A DNA stretch of 64,000 bases from Phenylobacterium immobile (ATCC 35973) (GTDB lineage Bacteria; Pseudomonadota; Alphaproteobacteria; Caulobacterales; Caulobacteraceae): the NCBI RefSeq assembly GCF_001375595.1, contig NZ_CVJQ01000001.1, positions 1,426,001-1,490,000 of the forward strand, written 5' to 3'. The notes beneath the pieces are model-generated. The model was not told where the DNA came from. It did no database searches and worked only from the letters and a program-made list of their open reading frames with translations. Below are positions 57,233 to 64,000 of the stretch, piece after piece (position 1 is the stretch's first letter; each line of letters begins with the position of its first letter). The translations under genes were made by a program, and so were the position numbers.

Positions 57233-57930
57233 AGGACGCCAAACGTCTCGAACTTCGCAGCGATCTGCTCGCGCAGCGCATCCGTCGGAACCACGACGAG
57301 CAAGCGATCAAACCGCTGACGCGCATTGAGCGCAAGCATGGTCTCCGTCTTGCCCGTGCCGGTCGGCATGACGATCGTGGCGGGGTCCGTCGAGCGCGTC
57401 GCATGGGCAAGCGAGGCGTGAAGGGCACCGATCTGCGGCCGCCGTAATCCCGGATAGAGCGGCTTGTCATCTGTGGCCGCACGACCTTCGCGCAGATGGA
57501 ACGCATCCTCCCAGGATGCCGTAACCCCGGTCAGCCGTTGCATCATAGCCTGGGCACCCAATGCTGCCGGATCGATCGGCTTTGGATGCAGCCAACGCCC
57601 TTCACCACGTTCGAGCGCCTCACGGATGGATTGGGCCGTTGTCGCGCCGGGGACAAGCAGGACGAGGTCGGCATCGAGCGAGGCTGCTGTTTTGGCGCTA
57701 ATGATTTTGAGCGTCTCGCCGCTTTTCAGGTTCGTCTCAAAGCCGCTTACCCGCCGAACCGTGAACGGCTTCAGGCGGCATGGGGTTAGAGCGGAGGGAA
57801 CCGCCTGCTGACGCACAGCGCTGCCCAGAAGTCTGCCTTCCAGCGCCAGCAGAGCCGGGAACAGAAGCGTCACCTCCTCGCTGAACAGATCATCCTGTTC
57901 GGGCGCCTTGGCGGTCGCTCGCGTCAGCAT
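57233..57930 (-). pseudogene. DEAH helicase gene, N-terminal part, cut off by transposon
   Basis: Codons 1-232 of the interrupted helicase start at ATG 57930 (MLTRATAKAPEQDDLF), 19 bases after the AddA-like stop. They contain motif I as MPTGTGKTETM (residues 188-198) and motif Ia LLVVVPTDALREQIAAKF. The native reading ends at ...FGVL; beyond 57233 the frame continues for about 60 meaningless codons into transposon DNA. The remainder is at 45256-47899. Confidence 0.85.
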
Positions 57931-57949
57931 GGCGTCCGTTCCCTTCTCT

Positions 57950-60900
57950 TCAGGCGGCCAAGGGCGCGGTTGTGGGCGTGACGGCGATGACCTGCCCTGT
58001 CGTGACGAGGACAATCAGGCCGCGCTCAGTCCCCGTCATGTCGAGATAGGCTCGCACCTGCGCGCGATAGTGATTGAGGGTTTCGGCTGTCGGCTGCACA
58101 TCGCTTTTCCAGTCGATCACAACGGTTGGCCGACCCGCGTTGTCGAAGCTGGTGGCGTCAGCGATTCCCACAGTCGCCTGTTCGACGCCGTCAACGTCGA
58201 CCGCTGCATAGACCGCCAGCTCGGGCACCAACGTCGGACGCAACTCCGCGATCTCGGGGAGCGCCAATGTGCGGACCACGCAACCGGCAAGCTCGTCTGG
58301 AGAAAGGCCCTGAGAAGGGTCTGCCATGACGGGCCTGCCGATCTCCCCGATGAGCGCTCGTGCGCGCTCGCTGAGGGCTCCAGCATCGTCCGGCGTCTCG
58401 CCGGTCAGGACCTCTTCCAGCAGCTTGTGCAGGATCAGGCCCCTTTCTCGGCCGCCCTGAACATTGGGGCGCACCGCCTCGTCATCGGGCTGACCGGCCT
58501 CCGACGCTGCCCAGATTTCTGCCGCTTCCGGGGTCAAAACCGGTCCATCGGCGCTTTCGTCGCGGCTTGGCGCAAGCCAGATCAGGCGACGCTGTCGCGC
58601 TACGATCGATGCCGCTTCAGCGGCAAAATCATCCCTGGTCTGGTCGTTGGCCTCGCCGCCTGCCGCAAGGTCGAGCTCGGGCGGCAAATGCGACAGATCG
58701 AGCGCCGGCAGTTCGGCAAGCGAAAGATCCAGAAGCGAAATCCATGCCGATTTCGATTGCGCCGCATCGAGGCGCGGAAGCACTAGAAGCTCGCGGGCGC
58801 GCGTTGCTGCGACATACCACAACCGGATGCGCTCGCGGTCGAGTTCGGCCTTCTCGGCGTCTCGCGCAGCGTCATAGCCAATAGGCTTCACCCCAAACAC
58901 CGGGCAATAGAAGGTGTCGCTGTCGCGGTCGGTCACGGCGCTTTCGGGCGCCATGATGCCGGTCATCGTGTTGATCGGGACGACGATCGGCCATTCAAGG
59001 CCCTTGGCCGCGTGCATCGTGTAGAGCGCCACGGCCTCTTCCTGAGCATCGGGCCGTCCCTCGACCGCCCGGGCCTCATCGGTCCACGCCGCTGTCATCG
59101 TCTCGGCGAAAGCGCGCAGACCGCGAACAGCAAAGGACGTCGTCAGGCTGAGATAGAGATCGACGTTTGCAAGCGCGCGCTCTGCTTGGCCGCGATGGCG
59201 CTCCAGCAGGATGGGACGGACCCGCAGCGCGTCGATCGCTTGCGACAAAAGGTCGTGCGGCGTGGTGCTGTTGGTTTGACGATAGAGCGCCTGTAGCGTC
59301 TCGATGGTCGATCGGGCCAGCGGATGCGCGATATGCTCGAGCTCAACGCCGAGGTCGAGGCGGGGCAGCCGTTCGGGATCGTCTTCGGCACGAGGAAGCG
59401 CCCAGATGATGTCGAGCAGTTCTTCTTCGGTCAGACCGACGAGCGGGCCGCGCAGCAATGCCCCGAGGGCGAGCGTGTCACGGCGGTCGGCGAGAACACG
59501 GGTCAGCGCGATCAGATCCTGGATCTCCTGGCGGCGGAACAGGCCTTTGCCTGCCTGCGTGGCTACCGGGATGCCGTGACGTTCGAGCGCCTCCTCGTAT
59601 CGCCAAAGATCACTGCCGGTGGGCGCAAGCAACGCGATGTCGCCTGGCCGGCAAGGTCGACTAGCGCCGGAGCGACGATCGAGGATCATCTCACTGCCAA
59701 TTAGCCGGGCGCACATTTGGGCGATCGCGTCGGCTTCACCGTCGCGCTGTTGCTCGGCTGAGGCCTTGCCGTTCTCATCGGCAACGGCGACGTCGAGAGC
59801 CGCAACGCAAAGGGCCTCGCCGCGATCGGCGTGAAAGGGATCGAGCGCCGTGAAGCCGGGTTGGCCCTCGCTCGAAAGCAGCGCCTCGAAGCGGTCGTTC
59901 ACATAGGTCAGGATCGGCGCGCAGGAACGGAAATTGGTAGAGATCGCCAGGACGCTGTCAGGGTCCTGCGCGAGATAGGCATCGCGCGCCCGGACATAGG
60001 CGCTGACATCGGCGCCGCGGAAGCGATAGATCGCCTGCTTGGGATCACCGACGAGGAAGAGCGCGCCGGGACGGATCGTGAAGGCGCTCCAGTCTGCGCT
60101 CGCGACCCCGGCCGGCGGCTCGCCGCAGAGGCGCCAGAAGATTTCCGTCTGAAGCGGGTCAGTATCCTGAAACTCGTCGACAAGGACGTGGGCGAAGCGG
60201 TCGGCGAGGGACCGTCGGACATCGTCGTGATCGCGCAAAAGATCGCGCGCCGCGAAGATCAGATCGTCGAAATCGAGCTGGGCGGCCGAACGCTTGTAGT
60301 CCCGGAAACGGGCCAGCACAGGCTGTACCTGAGCGATGAGGTCGCACAGGACGCGACTGGCGACGTTCTGGACCAGATCCTGCCAGGCTTGGCAGCACGC
60401 GGCGTAATGCGCATCCGCCGCGATGTTCAGCCGTTCGCCTTCGGTCTTGGCCAAGCCTTCGCGCTTGGCGGCTTCGACCCATTTGCCTTTCTTCTTGTAG
60501 GCAAGGAACGAGCCGGTTTTGGTGCAGAGGTCGGGATGCGGCTGTGTAACCAGCAATCGCACCAAGCCGACTGGCGTTTCGATGACCGGCCCGCTGTCGA
60601 GCCCTGCCGCCATTCCGGCGAAGCGCTCGGCGAGCATGGCGGTTTCTTCCTCCACCGCTGGTGCGGTGCGGATGAACTCCATCAAACCATCGACGGCGTG
60701 ATGAAAAGCGGTCAGGTGCGGGGCCAGGCCGCTGACCGGCGGCGCGGAGACGGTCCTGCGTTTGCGCATGTTGGCGACGATCTTGTGGATCAAGCCCACG
60801 GTTTCGCCGGGATTGTGCAGCACCATTTCCGCGATGATGCCGCCTTCACCGCCCGAGAGCTGTTCGCGCAGCCACGTCTCGACGATTTCGATGAAGGCGA

Positions 60901-61354
60901 GATCGGCTTGATTGCGGTCCATCACGCTCGCGCCGGGATCGATGTCCGCCTCGACCGGGTAGGGCTTGATCAGCCGCTGGCAGAAGCCATGGATTGTCGA
61001 GCAGGTGATCTCGTCGATGACCGATGCGGCGGCCGCAAGGTTCGCGCTGTGGTTGGCTGACAGGCCGTCGGGAAATGCGATGCGCAACTCGGTCGGAATT
61101 GTGCCGGCCGCGAGGTCGGCGACGAAGTCGCGAACGCGGATCAGCAACTCGCTGGCTGCCAATTCCGTAAAGGTGACGGCTGCGATCGACTTGGGCGCGA
61201 TGCCCTCGGCGAGCATGGCGGCGATGCGGCCGGCCATCACGGCTGTCTTGCCGGAGCCTGCGCCGGCTTCAACCAGGATCGAGCGATCATGGACGCCGAT
61301 GGCGGTGCGGCGTGCGGCGTCATCGCGCAGTGTGTTGGTAGCAGCGGTCATCAC
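57950..61354 (-). CDS. AddA-like UvrD-family helicase-nuclease
   Basis: This 1,134-residue protein resembles AddA: superfamily 1A helicase with Walker A GAGSGKT (residues 31-37), VDEFQDTDPLQ, VGDPKQAIYRFRGADV, TMHAAKGLEWP and WYVAATRARELLVL, plus a C-terminal PD-(D/E)XK nuclease core (VVIDWKSD, with HYRAQVRAYL downstream). Such proteins unwind and degrade double-strand ends with an AddB partner, here encoded just upstream with a 4-base overlap. Its position in an operon with other helicases suggests a defence or element-borne role rather than the housekeeping addAB, but that is inference. Confidence 0.9.
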   Translation of the reverse strand: MMTAATNTLRDDAARRTAIGVHDRSILVEAGAGSGKTAVMAGRIAAMLAEGIAPKSIAAVTFTELAASELLIRVRDFVADLAAGTIPTELRIAFPDGLSANHSANLAAAASVIDEITCSTIHGFCQRLIKPYPVEADIDPGASVMDRNQADLAFIEIVETWLREQLSGGEGGIIAEMVLHNPGETVGLIHKIVANMRKRRTVSAPPVSGLAPHLTAFHHAVDGLMEFIRTAPAVEEETAMLAERFAGMAAGLDSGPVIETPVGLVRLLVTQPHPDLCTKTGSFLAYKKKGKWVEAAKREGLAKTEGERLNIAADAHYAACCQAWQDLVQNVASRVLCDLIAQVQPVLARFRDYKRSAAQLDFDDLIFAARDLLRDHDDVRRSLADRFAHVLVDEFQDTDPLQTEIFWRLCGEPPAGVASADWSAFTIRPGALFLVGDPKQAIYRFRGADVSAYVRARDAYLAQDPDSVLAISTNFRSCAPILTYVNDRFEALLSSEGQPGFTALDPFHADRGEALCVAALDVAVADENGKASAEQQRDGEADAIAQMCARLIGSEMILDRRSGASRPCRPGDIALLAPTGSDLWRYEEALERHGIPVATQAGKGLFRRQEIQDLIALTRVLADRRDTLALGALLRGPLVGLTEEELLDIIWALPRAEDDPERLPRLDLGVELEHIAHPLARSTIETLQALYRQTNSTTPHDLLSQAIDALRVRPILLERHRGQAERALANVDLYLSLTTSFAVRGLRAFAETMTAAWTDEARAVEGRPDAQEEAVALYTMHAAKGLEWPIVVPINTMTGIMAPESAVTDRDSDTFYCPVFGVKPIGYDAARDAEKAELDRERIRLWYVAATRARELLVLPRLDAAQSKSAWISLLDLSLAELPALDLSHLPPELDLAAGGEANDQTRDDFAAEAASIVARQRRLIWLAPSRDESADGPVLTPEAAEIWAASEAGQPDDEAVRPNVQGGRERGLILHKLLEEVLTGETPDDAGALSERARALIGEIGRPVMADPSQGLSPDELAGCVVRTLALPEIAELRPTLVPELAVYAAVDVDGVEQATVGIADATSFDNAGRPTVVIDWKSDVQPTAETLNHYRAQVRAYLDMTGTERGLIVLVTTGQVIAVTPTTAPLAA

Positions 61355-64000
61355 TGTGCCTCCCAGACCAGCGCAGCATCGCCGAAAGCTTCGGTCGCGG
61401 CGGGCAGTTTTCGTTTGCAGTAGGTGGCGCCCGCATTGGCCGGCAGGGCGAACGCTAGATCGTCGTAGGCGCCGCCGGTGTCGGGACCGATGAGCGCCTG
61501 GCCGGATTGAAGGTTCGCCCGAGCGGCTTGCAAATAGCCGGTGATCTCGGTGAGCGTCGCTTCCGGGTCGCCGAGTTGGAAGTCGACCTGATCGCGCGGA
61601 AAGAGCAGCGATGCACTGATCGACACGTCGTCGCCAAGAAGGGCCTTGACGGCGAAGGCATAGAGGCAGCGTTGCAACTCGCGGCCACCATCGAGACTGA
61701 TGTCGTCCTTGGGCGGCCGTCCGGTCTTATAATCACGAACGAGCGCGCGCTTGCCGTCTCCGGCAATGTCCAGGCGATCAATATAGCCGGCGATGCGAAA
61801 GCCGGTTGCGGGGATTTCGACGGGTGTCTGCGAATCCCACGGGCTGGCGGTGTCCGCCTTGGGCGTGGCGCCGCCGAAGGCGACTTCGCCAAAAGAACGG
61901 GCGTCGGGCAGATGCTCGTCGCCGTACGTCAGGGCGCGCGTGGTAAGAATCCGGGCGTCGTCGAGCGTCCGTCGCCAGATGAGCGCCGGTGGGACCGCTC
62001 GTTCGCTTTCCCACACGACCGCGATCCTGGCAGCAGCATCCTGCACGGCGCCAGCGATCTGCGCTTCGTCAGCCGCGGCAAGGCCGCCGCCCTTTTCAAG
62101 CGTCGCAAGCGCCAGATCGAGTGTCATGTGAACCAGGTCGCCCATGGCCAATGCATCAAGGACAAGCGGGTCCGCGCCGCTCTCTGGGGTGCGCAGGCGC
62201 ATCCCGTAGCGCCATACAAAGCCCAGCGGGCTGCGGAGCAGCAGACGAAGCGAACTGGCCGATTGAGTCCGGCCGAGGATGGCCTGCAGGAGAGGATGGT
62301 CAGCGCGAACCAGTCCATCGTGCGGTGTAATCTCCTTGCGATGCCAGTTGCGCCAAGCCGTGGTGGCGCTGATGGCCTGGCTGTCCCGCGCGAACTCATC
62401 GGGTCGTGCCATCAATCGATCGGTCTCGCTGAATGCGTGAGCCGGAACCGCATTGCGCCGGATGTAGATCTCCTCAGATGCCGGACCGAGCAGCGCGCTG
62501 CGCCCCAGCAAGCGGCCTTCGCTGTCGCGGCGAGCGCGCGACATGACGATCTGACCGCTCGTCGTGGCGAGGATGGTCTCAAAATCTCGCCGATCCGCCG
62601 CGCCGACCGGCAGCGGGTCCAGCTCAGCGGTTGGAATGATGTGATCGGAAATCAGACGATCTTCGGAAATGCCGCGCGGCCAGCGCGATGAATTCATGCC
62701 GATGAGCCGAACGAAACGGCGCGGCGAAGCCGCCAAGGCGCTTGCGGGCATCCAGGCCACGGAAACGCAGGCCTCAAGCCCGTCATCCTGTTTCAGGCTG
62801 TCCAGGGTCGCATCGAGCGACCCGGATGGTCCAGCCAGCAGTGCCTTGCGCCAGATCGCCAGGGCGCGTCCGGACAGAAAGGCTGCGCCGATCTCGTCGG
62901 CTGTCGGATGTCCCTTCGCCAACAAATCAATGATGCCACGCAAGGTCGGCGTATGATCCGTCGCGTCGGGCCAGTCGTCGGCGGTCAGCCGGTCCAGCAA
63001 GCGGTGCCAAGATGCCGGCGAAGCCAGCGGCGCGTCGGTCGGCAGGACCCGCAGCCAGCCCTGCGGCAAGCCGGCAAACGGGCCGGTTTCCGAACCGCAC
63101 AACGATGCGAGCCGACGCATCCGGGTCTGCGAGAAGCCGCGAATGAGGAGATCCGCGAGCGCCGCAGCCGCCTGACCATCCCGGGTTGTCGTGACCTTGA
63201 TGCCGTGGACGAAGTGAAGATCCAGGTTCGCATCGGCGCGCAGGGCGAGGAGGTGATCGTCATAGTCACCGGTCGATGCGGCCGCGATCGCGATGTCGGC
63301 GGGCTCCGCTTCGCCTGAAGCCATCAGGCCCCGCGCCCATCGAATGGCCTCGATCGCCTCGTGATAGGCAGTCGCGGCGCTGACCGTGCTGATTGCCGGA
63401 GCGGTTGGGTCTGCCCGATTGATCGTGACGTCGAACGCGTCCAGCCACGGCGGGGTCGGCCGAGGGCCGGCTGTCCAGCTCACCGAAGTATGTGCGGTGA
63501 GCTCCTGCAGGAGCGGACGCCAGCACGGCGAAAGCTCGGTGATACCGACGATCTCGAGCGGACCCAAAACCGCATGAGCATGAGCAACGCGCTCCAATGC
63601 GCGGGCCACGAGATCGGTAGGACGCATCATACCGGGCGGCAACTGGGCTAGAACCGCAGCTTCCAGGCGCGCGATCGAGTCGAGCCGAGGATGATCCCCG
63701 GCGCGAGCGGCCAAGTCGATACCGGCCCGCCACGCCTTATGGAGGGTGTCGGCCGCCGCATCGACCATGCCAGGAAGCAGCTTGATGCTTTCCAGCTCTC
63801 CGAGGGTCGTGTCCGGCAGCACGGCCTGGATCGCGGTTCGCAAACACTCGTCATCGATCGGACGGGCGAAGCCGCCGGCCAGACGGACCGCGAGTTGTTC
63901 AAATGACATGATCTGCACGCCGTGTCGGCGCTGCCGCGCCGCGTCGAGGCGCAACTCGCGCATCGCCAAACGGCCATGGGCGACGATGGTCCGCCGGTTA
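61351..64000 (-). CDS. AddB-like PD-(D/E)XK nuclease family protein, 5' end beyond window
   Basis: The frame is open to the right edge, with coherent protein (RRTIVAHGRLAMRELRLDAARQRR) before the first possible internal start at 63969, so the true start lies outside. Of the 882 visible residues, the C-terminal part has the nuclease motif GYIDRLDIAGDGKRALVRDYKTG (metal-binding Asp and catalytic Lys) and ELQRCLYAFAVKALL. The middle resembles the inactive helicase fold of AddB (LGPLEIVGITELSP, FVRLIGMNSSRWP). It is the first gene seen in the leftward operon and overlaps the AddA-like gene by 4 bases. Confidence 0.85.
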   Translation of the reverse strand, partial: NRRTIVAHGRLAMRELRLDAARQRRHGVQIMSFEQLAVRLAGGFARPIDDECLRTAIQAVLPDTTLGELESIKLLPGMVDAAADTLHKAWRAGIDLAARAGDHPRLDSIARLEAAVLAQLPPGMMRPTDLVARALERVAHAHAVLGPLEIVGITELSPCWRPLLQELTAHTSVSWTAGPRPTPPWLDAFDVTINRADPTAPAISTVSAATAYHEAIEAIRWARGLMASGEAEPADIAIAAASTGDYDDHLLALRADANLDLHFVHGIKVTTTRDGQAAAALADLLIRGFSQTRMRRLASLCGSETGPFAGLPQGWLRVLPTDAPLASPASWHRLLDRLTADDWPDATDHTPTLRGIIDLLAKGHPTADEIGAAFLSGRALAIWRKALLAGPSGSLDATLDSLKQDDGLEACVSVAWMPASALAASPRRFVRLIGMNSSRWPRGISEDRLISDHIIPTAELDPLPVGAADRRDFETILATTSGQIVMSRARRDSEGRLLGRSALLGPASEEIYIRRNAVPAHAFSETDRLMARPDEFARDSQAISATTAWRNWHRKEITPHDGLVRADHPLLQAILGRTQSASSLRLLLRSPLGFVWRYGMRLRTPESGADPLVLDALAMGDLVHMTLDLALATLEKGGGLAAADEAQIAGAVQDAAARIAVVWESERAVPPALIWRRTLDDARILTTRALTYGDEHLPDARSFGEVAFGGATPKADTASPWDSQTPVEIPATGFRIAGYIDRLDIAGDGKRALVRDYKTGRPPKDDISLDGGRELQRCLYAFAVKALLGDDVSISASLLFPRDQVDFQLGDPEATLTEITGYLQAARANLQSGQALIGPDTGGAYDDLAFALPANAGATYCKRKLPAATEAFGDAALVWEAQ

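Noticed and set aside
39055-64000. DISARM, BREX or Dpd system
   Set aside because: The hallmark genes (DNA methyltransferase, DUF1998 protein, BrxC/PglZ, DpdA) were not seen; only helicase and PLD folds are shared.

Overview
The window looks like a chromosomal segment of a high-GC alphaproteobacterium of the Caulobacter/Phenylobacterium type. The evidence is gene content and order (ssb, TTG-start gyrA, coaD, two cyclophilins, queA-tgt, a CP-ATP-grasp/alpha-E/transglutaminase cluster, tamA-tamB, hspQ, ppx-rlmE, guaB-MAPEG-rsmB-like-guaA), an alphaproteobacterial LexA site (GAAC-N7-GAAC) upstream of ssb, and frequent GTG/TTG starts. The genus is an inference.

Bases 1-30491 are ordinary core chromosome: envelope lipoproteins, DNA metabolism (ssb, gyrA), coenzyme A synthesis (coaD), protein folding (two cyclophilins), queuosine tRNA modification (queA, tgt), one tRNA-Lys(TTT), outer-membrane biogenesis (tamA, tamB), RNA methyltransferases and the last steps of GMP synthesis (guaB, guaA). 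One oddity is that Tgt has lost all three zinc-binding cysteines.

From the 3' end of guaA to at least the right edge the window is accessory DNA. A P4-type tyrosine integrase with four TGACGGTAT-type repeats upstream follows guaA directly, so this is probably an integrated island whose far end lies outside the window. Next come an AlpA-like regulator, an HTH/GIY-YIG gene pair, a cassette of one large serine recombinase and two ParB-like proteins, and an AbiEi-HipA fusion kinase behind two strong palindromes.

From 39055 to 64000 lies a leftward gene set with a defence-like composition: AddB-like PD-(D/E)XK protein (cut by the window edge), AddA-like UvrD helicase-nuclease, a DEAH helicase, a DUF6361 protein, a two-motif phospholipase-D-like protein and an SNF2-type ATPase. 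I cannot match this set to a named defence system.

The DEAH helicase gene of that set is split by a 9,329-bp insertion (47904-57232) flanked by a 4-bp direct repeat AGGA. Removing the insert and one repeat restores one open frame of 1,113 codons. The insert carries chromate-resistance genes (chrB and a Rap1a-like gene on one strand, chrA and a DUF1259 gene on the other), a methyltransferase, a decayed SRPBCC gene and, at its right end, a divergent XRE repressor/Ner-like regulator followed by istA and istB. That regulatory and transposition layout resembles the early region of phage Mu (c, ner, A, B). The tenant therefore supplies chromate resistance while disabling one gene of the host's helicase-nuclease operon.
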